Shown one piece after another: positions 25,104 to 33,809 of a stretch of 64,000 nt of DNA. The position numbers and the translations under genes were made by a program. Source of the DNA: Bacillota bacterium. GTDB taxonomy: Bacteria > Bacillota > Clostridia > Ch29. Under the pieces are notes generated by a model. That model was not told the DNA's origin and did no database searches. It worked only from the letters and a program-made list of their open reading frames with translations. Positions within the stretch are counted from its first letter, which is position 1. Every line of letters begins with the position of its first letter. The stretch is taken from contig JABVCK010000027.1 in assembly GCA_013540605.1 (NCBI GenBank), positions 62,001 to 126,000 on the forward strand, in the 5' to 3' direction.

Positions 25104-26006
25104 CTATTTACTCACTATCAATACACCAAGGGCTATGGAATTCAGCTTGGCCTCATGGCTATCTGCCCTGGAGGTTACAACGACGGGAACCTTGGCTCCA
25201 ACCACTATTCCCGAACTCCTTGCCCTGGCAAAGAAGGTCAATGCTTTATAGAGAATATTTCCGGCCTCTATGTCCGGAACGATGAGTACATCTGCTCTTC
25301 CTGCTACCGGATGTTTAATGCCCTTGTGTTCTGCAGCTTCCACCGATACAGCATTATCCAGGGCGAAGGGACCACCGACTATGCAGTCCTTGATTTTTCC
25401 CTCCTCGTTCATTCTCACGAGTTCCTGGGCATCAAGGGTAGCGGGCATCTTGGGGTTCACCTTTTCTACCGCACAAACGATCCCCACTTTTGGTTGGTCA
25501 ACATCCAGCGCCTTTGCCACCTGGACAGCGTTCTCAATTATCTGGGCTTTCTGCTGCAGGTCAGGCGCTATATTCATCCCTGCGTCGCTGATAACAAACA
25601 GCCTGTCATAGCCTTTTACCTCGGATACCGCCACATGGCTTAAAACATTTCCCGTTCTTAATCCTGTCCTTTCATCCAGTACCGCCTTGAGCACAATAGA
25701 AGTATCAACAAGTCCCTTGACCAGCATATCTGCCTTTCCGGAACCCACAAGCTCTGCAGCCCTGGCGCAGGCAGCTGCCTTATCCTTTTCGTCTATTATC
25801 TCATAATCTGATATATCTATGTTTTCCTCGCCTGCAATCCTCCTTATTTCATCGCCATCTCCCACCAGCACTGCCCTGGCAATGCCCAGGTCGCTGGCAG
25901 CCTTTACGGCAGCAAGGACCTCAGAATCCTGGGCAACGGCAACAACCAGCGTCTTGGGTCCTCTTTCCGCTGCAAACCTGATTATATCATCAAAATTTTT
26001 AATCAT
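25104..26006 (-). CDS. ptb: Phosphate butyryltransferase
   Basis: A 300-residue phosphotransacylase (PTA/PTB family) converting acyl-CoA plus phosphate to acyl-phosphate plus CoA. Family motifs visible are VLVGDGDEI near residue 47, ADMLVKGLVDTS near 93, VISDAGMN near 140 and the late IVVGAKVPVVVTSRAD. Length and the two adjacent butyrate kinases favour butyryl- or branched-acyl-CoA over acetyl-CoA. The start ATG overlaps the stop of the upstream buk by 4 nt. Fits acyl-CoA made by the 2-oxoacid oxidoreductase of this operon. Confidence 0.92.
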   Translation of the reverse strand: MIKNFDDIIRFAAERGPKTLVVAVAQDSEVLAAVKAASDLGIARAVLVGDGDEIRRIAGEENIDISDYEIIDEKDKAAACARAAELVGSGKADMLVKGLVDTSIVLKAVLDERTGLRTGNVLSHVAVSEVKGYDRLFVISDAGMNIAPDLQQKAQIIENAVQVAKALDVDQPKVGIVCAVEKVNPKMPATLDAQELVRMNEEGKIKDCIVGGPFALDNAVSVEAAEHKGIKHPVAGRADVLIVPDIEAGNILYKALTFFARARSSGIVVGAKVPVVVTSRADSHEAKLNSIALGVLIVSK

Positions 26007-27094
26007 CCTTGTCTCACCTCGTTCTCATATACCTTTGCTTCTGCCTCTCCCGTCAGTGCCCTCATTGCTCCTTCGCAAAGAGCCTGCATTTCGTCTTCTC
26101 CGGGATGGACCTTCACAGGGGCTATGAATCCAATCATTTTTTCAACCATCGATACCAGACGTTTTGAATTGGACAGCCCGCCGGTTAAAACTACATAATC
26201 AACTTTGCCCATAAGGACTGTTGCCATACCGCCTATCTCCTTGGCTATCTGGTAAGCCATTGCACGGAAAACCAGATCCGCCTTTTCATCGCCCTGATCG
26301 ATCATTTTTTCCACTTCCCTGGCGTCATTGGTGCCAAGATAGCCTACCAGCCCTGCATTTCCTATCAGCTTTTTCTTCATCTCTTCGTATGTATACTTTC
26401 CGGAAAACGCCAGCTTTACAAGCGCACCCGTAGGCACACCGCCTGCCCGTTCCGGTGAAAACGGACCATAGTCATTTGCACAGTTGACATCGATAATCCG
26501 CCCATCCTTCATGGGGGCCACAGATATGCCGCCTCCAAGGTGCACCATTATCAGGTTCAAGTCTTTAAGCGCTTTTCCTTCTTCCTTGGCCACCCTATGG
26601 GCAACGGCTTTTATATTAAGTGCATGGGAAAGGGACCTTCTCTCAAGCTCAGGCAAACCCGAAATCCTGGCTATGTCTTCGAATTCATCCACTGCAACAG
26701 GATCCACGATATAGGACGGTATGCCAACCATATCTGCAATACCCTTTGCCAACGGCGCCCCCAGGTTGGAAGCATGCTCTCCCCTTGCAGCGGCTGTCAG
26801 GTCATCAATCATTGGCTGGCTAACCACATAGGTACCTCCCGGTATGGGTTTCAACAGCCCTCCCCTTCCGGCCACCGCCTTTAGTGAATTAAGCTCGATT
26901 CCCTCTTCCTTCAACCAGTCAAGGATAGTCTTTAACCTATATTCGTACTGGTCCGCTATCTTGCCTAATTTATCCAATTCTTCTGTAGAATGAGAAAGAT
27001 TTTTTTGCATTATGTTCCGGTTCCCTTCAAACAGTGCGACCTTGGTTGAAGTGGAGCCGGGATTGATTGTCAATACGTAACCGCCAGCGCTCAT
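26003..27094 (-). CDS. buk: Butyrate kinase (first copy)
   Basis: A 363-residue acetokinase-family kinase with [16 protein letters not shown] at the start and [15 protein letters not shown] near residue 190. First gene of the operon, with GGAGGGAGACG before the ATG. A sigma-54 promoter lies about 65 bp upstream. It would carry out the ATP-forming last step of fermentation of 2-oxoacids to short or branched acids. Confidence 0.93.
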   Translation of the reverse strand: MSAGGYVLTINPGSTSTKVALFEGNRNIMQKNLSHSTEELDKLGKIADQYEYRLKTILDWLKEEGIELNSLKAVAGRGGLLKPIPGGTYVVSQPMIDDLTAAARGEHASNLGAPLAKGIADMVGIPSYIVDPVAVDEFEDIARISGLPELERRSLSHALNIKAVAHRVAKEEGKALKDLNLIMVHLGGGISVAPMKDGRIIDVNCANDYGPFSPERAGGVPTGALVKLAFSGKYTYEEMKKKLIGNAGLVGYLGTNDAREVEKMIDQGDEKADLVFRAMAYQIAKEIGGMATVLMGKVDYVVLTGGLSNSKRLVSMVEKMIGFIAPVKVHPGEDEMQALCEGAMRALTGEAEAKVYENEVRQG

Positions 27095-27157
27095 CGTCTC
27101 CCTCCTTAAATATTTTTTTTATTAAAACATTTTCACACTTCTACCGGAAGTATAAAT

Positions 27158-27175
27158 ATGCAAAATGCATACCAA
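27158..27175 (-). promoter_or_regulatory. Sigma-54 (-24/-12) promoter of the buk-ptb-kor operon
   Basis: Minus strand TTGGTATGCATTTTGCAT: GG and GC are separated by exactly 10 bases, and it matches TTGGCACG-N4-TTGCAT except for two bases of the -24 box. It is 64 bp upstream of the first butyrate kinase start. Confidence 0.8.
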
Positions 27176-27242
27176 ACAGACAAATGCTAGATATTTCTTA
27201 AAATATTATCCGCATAAACAACTTTTTCTATTATTTTAATTT

Positions 27243-27282
27243 TTGCAAAAAATCAGGCTGCGGATTAGTGGTATCCGCAGCC
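27243..27282 (-). terminator. Terminator of the regulator operon
   Basis: A perfect 10-bp stem GGCTGCGGAT / ATCCGCAGCC with a 7-nt loop, followed on the minus strand by TGATTTTTTGC. It separates the regulator gene from the sigma-54 promoter. Confidence 0.85.
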
Positions 27283-27310
27283 CAGTTTTATTGCTTTTGG
27301 TCTGTCCCCA

Positions 27311-27350
27311 CGATAGTGCAGAATATTGCATGCAATATTCTGCACTATCG
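27311..27350. promoter_or_regulatory. 40-bp perfect palindrome, probable activator-binding site (UAS)
   Basis: Each half is CGATAGTGCAGAATATTGCA (27311-27330 and its exact reverse complement 27331-27350). It lies about 135-190 bp upstream of the sigma-54 promoter, the usual place for an enhancer-binding site. No T-tract follows on either strand. Confidence 0.7.
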
Positions 27351-27360
27351 GTTACAACTG

Positions 27361-27376
27361 TGCAGAATATTGCATG
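27361..27376 (+). promoter_or_regulatory. Additional half-site of the palindrome
   Basis: TGCAGAATATTGCATG repeats the core of the palindrome 44 bp away from the first copy (27317), about four helical turns, so two activator dimers could bind on one face. It ends 2 bp before the regulator stop codon. Confidence 0.6.
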
Positions 27377-27377
27377 A

Positions 27378-29105
27378 TCATGCATATATATTGTATTTGT
27401 TGATTTTATAATACAGGTTTCTTATTGATATGCCCAGTTTCCTGGCGGCTGCTGTCTTGTTTTGCTTTTCGTCAAGCAGTACCTTCCGGATATACTGTTT
27501 TTCCGCTTCGTTCAAAACTTCTTCAAGGGTCTGGCCGGATCGTCCGGCTTCGTTCAGCGGAGCGTCTTCCCTTTGACTAAGCCTATCGCTTTTCCTGCCT
27601 ATAATCTGGGGTAAGTGCTTTTCTTCAATAACTGTTTCGTTGAACTTCATATTGATAATGGCACGGCCGATGAAATTTTCAAGTTCCCTGATATTCCCGG
27701 GCCAGTCATACTCAACCAGCCTCCTGCGGGCTATGGGGGAGATATCCTGTACGCTCCTCCCATAATCCTGGTTAAACCTTTTAACAATATGCATGGCCAG
27801 GTAGTATATGTCATCCTTTCTTTCCCTGAGAGATGGAATTCTTATAGGTATGACATTCAATCTATAGTAAAGGTCCTCCCTGAACTTTCCTTCCAGCATA
27901 GCCTTTTCAAGGTCTATATTCGTTGCAGCAATAATGCGCACATCCACCGGTATGGAGTTTGTCCCTCCAACCCTGACTATTTCCTTCTCCTGCAGAACCC
28001 GGAGGAGTTTTGCCTGGGTACCCAGATTAATCTCGCCTATCTCGTCCAAAAAAATCGTACCGCCGCTGGCCACTTCAAACAGCCCCTTTTTGCCTCCCTT
28101 TTTTGCTCCGGTAAATGCTCCCTCTTCGTAGCCAAAAAGCTCGGACTCAAGCAGAGACTGGGAAATGGCGGCGCAGTTCACCCGGACGAACTGGTTAAAC
28201 TTCCTGCTGCTTGCGTTGTGTATGGCATGGGCAAACAGTTCCTTCCCGGTGCCGCTTTCACCCTGCAGGAGCACCGTAGCAGGCGTCTGGGCGGCCTTTT
28301 TCGCCCGTTCAATAACGTCACGCATTATACTGCCGGTACTCACAATATCATCAAAGGTATACTTTGCTTCCAGCTTTCTTATAATCTGCTTGGCCTGGTT
28401 TAATTCTTCGGTAAGCTTCTTTATCTCGGATATATCGTGTATGACTCCCACGCTGCCCCTCAGTTCACCATCAACTATTATAGGCGCTGCGTCAACTATT
28501 ACCTCTCTTTTCGTTGGACCCACCTTTATCCTGGCGTTGCGCACCGGCTTCCTTGTCTCAAGTACCTTCATGTGAATGCTTTCCCCCTCGGCAATATCCA
28601 CTGTGGCGGGCTTTCCTATTACATCCCTGCCCGACAGGCCGGTGATCCTGGTGTAGGCCGGGTTCACCATTACTCCTATCCCATTCTGGTCCACTACGGA
28701 AATTGCATCCTGGGTAGAGTTGAATATTGCCTCAAGCATTACCTGAATTTCCTTTAGGTTGGTTATCTGTGCGGCAAGTTCCAGTATATCGCTGATATCG
28801 CGAAAGACCGCAACAGCCCCGATAATGTTTCCGCTTTCATCCTTTACCGGCATCCTGTTCGTTATTATCCGGATATCCCCCAAGGGCTGTTCCCTGTTCA
28901 GCTCAGCATTGCCTGTTTCGAGAACATAGGGCAGCCTGGAATTGTCTATCACTTCAAGGATGTACTTCCCGAGAGCGTATTCTGCCTTAATGCCGGTTAG
29001 TTTCTCGGCAGCTCGATTGTAAAGAGTCACTATGCCATATCTATCCACGGCAATCATCGCATCATGGGTAGAATTCAGTATGACCTCCAATTCCTTGTCC
29101 AGCAT
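27378..29105 (-). CDS. Sigma-54-dependent transcriptional activator (PAS-PAS-AAA-Fis)
   Basis: A 575-residue enhancer-binding protein: two PAS sensor domains (about residues 1-115 and 120-235), an AAA+ domain with Walker A GESGTGKELFAHA near 283, the sigma-54 contact loop GAFTGA near 345 and Walker B IFLDEIGEI near 360, and a C-terminal Fis-type helix-turn-helix (NKTAAARKLGISIRNLYYKI). The PAS domains probably sense a small metabolite. The sigma-54 promoter and palindromes just past its 3' end mark the buk-ptb-kor operon as the likely target. ATG at 29105 follows AAAGGGGG. It is last in the cdaA-cdaR-FAD operon and has its own terminator. Confidence 0.92.
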   Translation of the reverse strand: MLDKELEVILNSTHDAMIAVDRYGIVTLYNRAAEKLTGIKAEYALGKYILEVIDNSRLPYVLETGNAELNREQPLGDIRIITNRMPVKDESGNIIGAVAVFRDISDILELAAQITNLKEIQVMLEAIFNSTQDAISVVDQNGIGVMVNPAYTRITGLSGRDVIGKPATVDIAEGESIHMKVLETRKPVRNARIKVGPTKREVIVDAAPIIVDGELRGSVGVIHDISEIKKLTEELNQAKQIIRKLEAKYTFDDIVSTGSIMRDVIERAKKAAQTPATVLLQGESGTGKELFAHAIHNASSRKFNQFVRVNCAAISQSLLESELFGYEEGAFTGAKKGGKKGLFEVASGGTIFLDEIGEINLGTQAKLLRVLQEKEIVRVGGTNSIPVDVRIIAATNIDLEKAMLEGKFREDLYYRLNVIPIRIPSLRERKDDIYYLAMHIVKRFNQDYGRSVQDISPIARRRLVEYDWPGNIRELENFIGRAIINMKFNETVIEEKHLPQIIGRKSDRLSQREDAPLNEAGRSGQTLEEVLNEAEKQYIRKVLLDEKQNKTAAARKLGISIRNLYYKINKYNIYA

Positions 29106-29130
29106 GTATCCAACCCCCTTTCATTCGCAA

Positions 29131-30741
29131 CTACGTAAAAGGTCTATACTTCCTCGCTATAGCCTCCGCCACCTTCAGGCCATCAACCGCGGCGCTCATA
29201 ATTCCCCCGGCATAGCCTGCCCCTTCGCCGGCAGGGTAAACCCCCTGCACGGTTTCCGATTCCATAGTCTCTGTCCTGACAATCCTCACAGGCGATGAAG
29301 TTCTGGTCTCCACTCCAGTCAACACAGCATCTTCTGCCGCAAATCCCTTGAGCTTGCTGTCAAAATATATGAGGCCCCTTTTCAGCCCTTCCACCACATA
29401 TCCGGGAAGACATTTTTTCAGGTCTTCGGGCTTGTACCCGGGCCTGTATGACGGGATTACGCCGCCTACCCCGCAGCTCTTTCTATTGTTCAGGAAATCT
29501 TCTACTCTTTGGACAGGGGCAGTGTAGCCTCCCCCTCCAAGGTTATAAGCCTTTTGCTCCCACAGCCTTTGGAATTCAACTCCACCTAAGGGTTGATTTG
29601 AAGGAAAATCCTCAGGATGCACCGAAACAACAAGGGCGCTGTTGGCGTTATTTTTATCCCTCAAATACTCGCTCATTCCGTTGGTTACAAGTCTTCTCCC
29701 TTCCGACGATGCTGACACCACCGAACCTCCCGGGCACATGCAAAACGAGTAAACCGTTCTGCCTGTCCCGGCATCCTTATATACCAGCTGGTAATCGGCG
29801 GCCCCAAGCCTGGGATGTCCGGCAAATCTGCCATACTGTACCCTGTCAACCCATTCCTGCAAGTGCTCTATCCGAACACCGATGGAAAAGGGTTTGGGGA
29901 TAATTCTAAGGCCTTTTTTTTCGAGCATATAAAAGGTATCCCTGGCGCTGTGCCCCACAGCCAGCACCGCAGTACTGCACGGGATAACCTCGTTTCCATT
30001 GATTACTATACCCTTAAGCCGTCCTTCTTCCGTAATGATGTCGGTTACCTGGCTTTCGAACCTGACCTGTCCTCCCAGGCTAATTATGTTCTCTCTTAAA
30101 TTTTTTATCATTATCTTAAGCCTGTCCGTACCTATATGGGGTTTGGCGGAATATACAATTTCGCCCGGAGCCCCGTTTTCCACCATACGGCGGAGAATCC
30201 ACCGGCATCTTTTATCCTTTATCCTGGTGGTAAGCTTTCCGTCCGAGAAGGTTCCCGCTCCACCCTCCCCAAATTGTACGTTCGACTGCTCATCCAGAAT
30301 ACCGGTATCCCAAAAGCTTTTTACGTCCTGCGACCTTTTTTCCACTCCCCTTCCCCTCTCAAGAAGGGTTGGCCGGTAACCGTATTTTGCAAGAAGCAGC
30401 CCGCAAAAAAGCCCGCAGGGGCCTGTACCAATAACGACCGGAGGATATTCCAGCGGTACGCCGCCGGTTTCAATATCCTCCTCTTCTTCCGGGTGTTCAG
30501 CTATATTAACCTTATCATCCCTGACTCTAAGAATAACCTCTGCTTCATCGCAAAACAGCTCTACGTCGACAGAGTAAATCATATCGATCTTATTCTTTCT
30601 GCGGGCATCGACGGATTCCTTGATGATTTCTATGCCCTTAATGCGGTCATGTTCTATTTTAAGCCGCTTGCTCACTTCTTTCCTTAAATCTGAAATGGGC
30701 TGATCTATATCCAGCCTCATCTCATTTATCCTTATTGCCAT
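29131..30741 (-). CDS. Uncharacterised FAD-dependent dehydrogenase (COG2509)
   Basis: A 536-residue protein with a dinucleotide-binding motif VVIGTGPCGLFCGLLLAKYG (20 residues) near residue 100, an NVQFGEGGAGTFSDGKL stretch near 155, and a C-terminal flavin-binding AGEGAGYAGGIMSAAVDG. The first 75 residues form a small separate N-terminal domain seen in this family. Substrate is unknown. The start is ATG 30741, with GGGAG 8 nt upstream, 1 bp after the cdaR stop; a longer frame to 30894 runs back into cdaR and has no family match. Downstream is the sigma-54 regulator gene, 25 bp away. Confidence 0.88.
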   Translation of the reverse strand: MAIRINEMRLDIDQPISDLRKEVSKRLKIEHDRIKGIEIIKESVDARRKNKIDMIYSVDVELFCDEAEVILRVRDDKVNIAEHPEEEEDIETGGVPLEYPPVVIGTGPCGLFCGLLLAKYGYRPTLLERGRGVEKRSQDVKSFWDTGILDEQSNVQFGEGGAGTFSDGKLTTRIKDKRCRWILRRMVENGAPGEIVYSAKPHIGTDRLKIMIKNLRENIISLGGQVRFESQVTDIITEEGRLKGIVINGNEVIPCSTAVLAVGHSARDTFYMLEKKGLRIIPKPFSIGVRIEHLQEWVDRVQYGRFAGHPRLGAADYQLVYKDAGTGRTVYSFCMCPGGSVVSASSEGRRLVTNGMSEYLRDKNNANSALVVSVHPEDFPSNQPLGGVEFQRLWEQKAYNLGGGGYTAPVQRVEDFLNNRKSCGVGGVIPSYRPGYKPEDLKKCLPGYVVEGLKRGLIYFDSKLKGFAAEDAVLTGVETRTSSPVRIVRTETMESETVQGVYPAGEGAGYAGGIMSAAVDGLKVAEAIARKYRPFT

Positions 30742-30742
30742 T

Positions 30743-31969
30743 CTATTCACTCCCGTTTGCCGGAACCAGTTCGATTTCCACTTTATCCGGCTCCAGGGCT
30801 TTTTTCGATACCCCATCCGGGAGGTCTGCCTGGAGCGGTACATTATGGCTGCCTCTTCCCAGGTCCTTAAGGTCAACATATATATTAATATCATTTGCTG
30901 TAAGCCTGTTGATTATGCTCTCCCTTCCCTCCAGAGTCATCTGTACGCGGGGCAGCTCGGTATTATCACCGATTCTCAAGCCCTTACCCATATTGACCGG
31001 GGTGATCCTTTCTATGATGAGCTTCTTGGCTATAATTTTTTCTATGCGCACATTCACATCTATCCTGCTAATATTACCGATAAGCGATACCCCTTCCGGT
31101 ATAATCAGGTCGGCCTGATAACTGCTATCCTGCTCTATGCCGGCAATGTTAACGGGTTTTGTGACAATCCTATCGATACTGTCAATCAAATTCTGGTCTC
31201 CATATGCTACTACCGTTTGCCTGCCCTGCAAGATATTTACTATTTCATATCCCTGTGCCGGCTCACCCTGGATTACAACGTCCACCTTCACTTCCTTGGT
31301 CCTTCTCACGGGGACATCAACTTCAACAATGTTCGGGCTTATCTCTACTCCCGTTATCTCGTTTCCATCCTGGTCCACAACCTTTACCGGCAGTACTTCC
31401 TTAACATCTCCCGATGTCCCGTCGAGCTTCAGAGCCGCTGTCTGCACCTTGATGTTGCCCACCAGGCTTTCCGGACCTTTTACCAGCACTTCTCCGGGGG
31501 TAACCACGGGCTGCAGGGAAGTATACCCATCCTTCGGTCTGCCTGTCGTATTTACCCCCACAGGTACCTGAACGCTGATTATGGGCTCAAGGGAAACCTT
31601 GATGTTCTTTGGCGTGAAGTCAACCAGCTCAACGTTAGTAGGCACACCCTTCACCTCAACCGGTATGCTGTTAACTCCCTTCTGGTTGAATCCCCGGAGG
31701 TCCGCTTCAACTCTTATATCGGTCGCCTTCACTTCCGAAAGTATACTCCTCTTTCCCTGCAAGGTAACATCCACCTTATAAACCTGCTCATCCTTTATCA
31801 CCAATCCTGACTTTGCCACTGATTCAAGGTTTATAAGCTGGACAGAAACCTCCTTTATATTTTTATATTCCATAGGATTTTGCTCGCTGGCTACATATAG
31901 CCACAATACCACGGCAAATATGACCGATATTATTCTTATATTAATCTCCTTGTCGGTTATCCTGGCCAT
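30743..31969 (-). CDS. cdaR: CdaA regulatory protein CdaR (YbbR domains)
   Basis: A 408-residue membrane-anchored protein: one N-terminal transmembrane helix (ISVIFAVVLWLYVASEQNP) and then about four YbbR repeats of roughly 80 residues exposed outside the membrane. CdaR binds the diadenylate cyclase CdaA and modulates c-di-AMP synthesis. The ATG has GGAGG upstream and overlaps the end of cdaA by 29 bp, a usual arrangement. glmM, the customary third gene, is not here but at 10585. Confidence 0.93.
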   Translation of the reverse strand: MARITDKEINIRIISVIFAVVLWLYVASEQNPMEYKNIKEVSVQLINLESVAKSGLVIKDEQVYKVDVTLQGKRSILSEVKATDIRVEADLRGFNQKGVNSIPVEVKGVPTNVELVDFTPKNIKVSLEPIISVQVPVGVNTTGRPKDGYTSLQPVVTPGEVLVKGPESLVGNIKVQTAALKLDGTSGDVKEVLPVKVVDQDGNEITGVEISPNIVEVDVPVRRTKEVKVDVVIQGEPAQGYEIVNILQGRQTVVAYGDQNLIDSIDRIVTKPVNIAGIEQDSSYQADLIIPEGVSLIGNISRIDVNVRIEKIIAKKLIIERITPVNMGKGLRIGDNTELPRVQMTLEGRESIINRLTANDINIYVDLKDLGRGSHNVPLQADLPDGVSKKALEPDKVEIELVPANGSE

Positions 31970-32786
31970 TCTTAACCCTCCATTTCAGAATCCCCCGGTA
32001 CTTGTGTTCCTGGGGTTTATACTGGTTAATAAGAATCTCCTTAAGGGTTTTTACATCCAGGTATCTTGAGAGCCTTCCTGCCCTCGCCATTGACAGCACA
32101 CCTGTTTCTTCCGATACAATGATGGCGATGGCATCTGAAGCCTCGGATATTCCCAGCCCTGCCCTATGCCTGGTGCCAAGCTCCTTGCTCAGATTCGGAT
32201 TCTCCGTCAAAGGCAGCAGGCATCCTGCCGATGCCAGCTTCTTATCCCTTATTATTACCGCTCCGTCGTGCAGTGAAGTATTGGGAGTAAAAATCGTAGT
32301 AAGGAGCTGGGATGTGACTTTTCCATCAATGACGGTTCCCGTCTCAATAAACTCTCCTATACCCGTTTCCTGTTCCAACACTATCAGGGCTCCGACCTTA
32401 TTCTTTGCAAGTATTTGTACAGCGGTAGTTATTTCGTCGATTAGCTCCTTGGCTTCCTGGTCGAGTATTTCATTCAGGGGTTTCCCTATTATCCCTCCGC
32501 GTCCAAGAAACTCCAAGGCCCTTCGCAGTTCCGGCTGAAATACTATTAAAAGTGCTATGACACCTACGGTCATAGTATTTCTCAACAGCCAGTTCACCGT
32601 ATAAAGTTTGAAAAAGCCGCTGGCCCAGGTGGCAATGACAAGCACCAGGATACCTTTAATAAGCTGCTCGGCCCTTGTTTCCCTTATAAGCATAAACAGC
32701 TTATAGAACACATAGGCTATAACCGCCATATCTATTAAATCCCATATAGTTATACTCATTACTATATCTTTGATCTGCATGAACAT
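31941..32786 (-). CDS. cdaA: Diadenylate cyclase CdaA
   Basis: A protein of about 281 residues making cyclic di-AMP from two ATP. Three N-terminal membrane helices (about residues 10-95) precede the DAC domain, which shows the catalytic DGAVIIRDKKL (DGA) near residue 180 and GTRHRAGLGISE (RHR) near 210. c-di-AMP controls potassium, osmolyte and cell-wall homeostasis. The ATG at 32786 has GAGGTG 6 nt upstream; GTG 32795 is an alternative. First gene of the operon cdaA-cdaR-FAD dehydrogenase-sigma-54 activator. Confidence 0.94.
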   Translation of the reverse strand: MFMQIKDIVMSITIWDLIDMAVIAYVFYKLFMLIRETRAEQLIKGILVLVIATWASGFFKLYTVNWLLRNTMTVGVIALLIVFQPELRRALEFLGRGGIIGKPLNEILDQEAKELIDEITTAVQILAKNKVGALIVLEQETGIGEFIETGTVIDGKVTSQLLTTIFTPNTSLHDGAVIIRDKKLASAGCLLPLTENPNLSKELGTRHRAGLGISEASDAIAIIVSEETGVLSMARAGRLSRYLDVKTLKEILINQYKPQEHKYRGILKWRVKNGQDNRQGD

Positions 32787-32961
32787 TTCCGGCACCTCAT
32801 ACCTGTGAAAAATTTTGCATAATATATTTTTCTACCATGTCCAACATTTTTCCTTCTTTAATTATACAACAAAGAGAATATTTTAGTTAAAAAAACAAGC
32901 ATACTATTTTTAAATAAACCTTTATTATACTAAAATTTCTGAAAGGATGGTGAGTACATAC

Positions 32962-33621
32962 ATGAGACCATCTAGGGATGACCTCGCAGCCGACAGGATA
33001 AAAGACCAGCTTGAGGAAAGGATGGGGGCAAGTTCTATGGACGTAAATGTATGCGTAAGGGACGGGATTGCACATCTCCAGGGCTTTGTGGATGTCCTGG
33101 CCGAAAGAATTGAAGCGGAGAACATCGCACGTCAGGTGCCCGGAGTTATGAAAGTGGAAAACGCAATAACGATTTGCACTGAAGGCAGTATCAACGATAA
33201 GCACATCCAAAAAGAAATTGAAATGAAGCTGCATTCCGGTGATAATAACCTTGCTCGGATAAACGTGGATGTTAACGATGGAAGTGCTGTGCTTATAGGA
33301 ACAGTATCGAACTATGCCCTTGAAAAGCAGGCGATCCAGCTTGCTTCAGGGACAAGGGGTGTCAAGAATGTTGTAAGCAATATCCGCCTTGAAAACGAAG
33401 GACTTTTCGACGATGCAACCATAAACAGCAGGGTAGCTCACGCTTTGAGCACTACTGTGCTGAGTCTTCCGGACATAAATACGGATACGTATAACGGCGA
33501 AGTAACCCTCTCAGGTTGGGTAAGAAGCAATGAAGAATACGCACTTGCTGAGCATACGGTTTCTGAGGTTGAAGGAATTAGGAAGGTAAGAAACCACCTG
33601 CGGGTAAGAAGTGGACATTAG
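32962..33621 (+). CDS. Triple BON-domain protein
   Basis: A 219-residue soluble protein made of three BON domains (about residues 10-75, 82-145 and 150-215), each with the pattern of an N-terminal helix, VxVxDGxVxLxGxV-like strands and a GVxxVxNxI end (for example GVMKVENAI, GVKNVVSNI). No signal peptide is visible. BON domains usually bind membranes or ligands in stress proteins. The start at 32962 has GGTGAG 7 nt away; an ATG at 32947 sits on its own AAAGG and is less likely. It stands alone between divergent cdaA and a strong terminator. Function unknown. Confidence 0.85.
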   Translation: MRPSRDDLAADRIKDQLEERMGASSMDVNVCVRDGIAHLQGFVDVLAERIEAENIARQVPGVMKVENAITICTEGSINDKHIQKEIEMKLHSGDNNLARINVDVNDGSAVLIGTVSNYALEKQAIQLASGTRGVKNVVSNIRLENEGLFDDATINSRVAHALSTTVLSLPDINTDTYNGEVTLSGWVRSNEEYALAEHTVSEVEGIRKVRNHLRVRSGH

Positions 33622-33649
33622 CAGGTATATTATATCGATTGGTTTATAA

Positions 33650-33690
33650 TGTGACAACAGGAGCGGCCTGTTGTCACATTTTATATTTTC
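33650..33690 (+). terminator. Terminator after the BON gene
   Basis: A perfect 12-bp stem TGTGACAACAGG / CCTGTTGTCACA with a 5-nt loop, followed by TTTTATATTTTC. Confidence 0.92.
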
Positions 33691-33720
33691 ACCGGTCCTA
33701 TGATAGAATATTCTTAGATA

Positions 33721-33790
33721 GTGGCCAGTGATCAGTGGTCAGTGACTAGTGATTAGTGCTAGCACCTAGAACCTGTGATCTGTAATCTGC
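33721..33790. repeat. Degenerate 7-bp-period array
   Basis: Ten heptamers in phase: GTGGCCA, GTGATCA, GTGGTCA, GTGACTA, GTGATTA, GTGCTAG, then CACCTAG, AACCTGT, GATCTGT, AATCTGC. It ends just before the ribosome site of the response regulator. Confidence 0.75.
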
Positions 33791-33809
33791 CAACAAAGGA
33801 GGTGTTCCT

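Noticed and set aside
27311-27350. Transcription terminator
   Set aside because: The palindrome has no loop and no T-tract on either strand, while a proper terminator lies 30 bp further on. A protein-binding site fits better.
30742-30894. N-terminal extension of the FAD dehydrogenase
   Set aside because: It runs back into cdaR in another frame, has no ribosome site and no family similarity; the ATG at 30741 has GGGAG 8 nt upstream.
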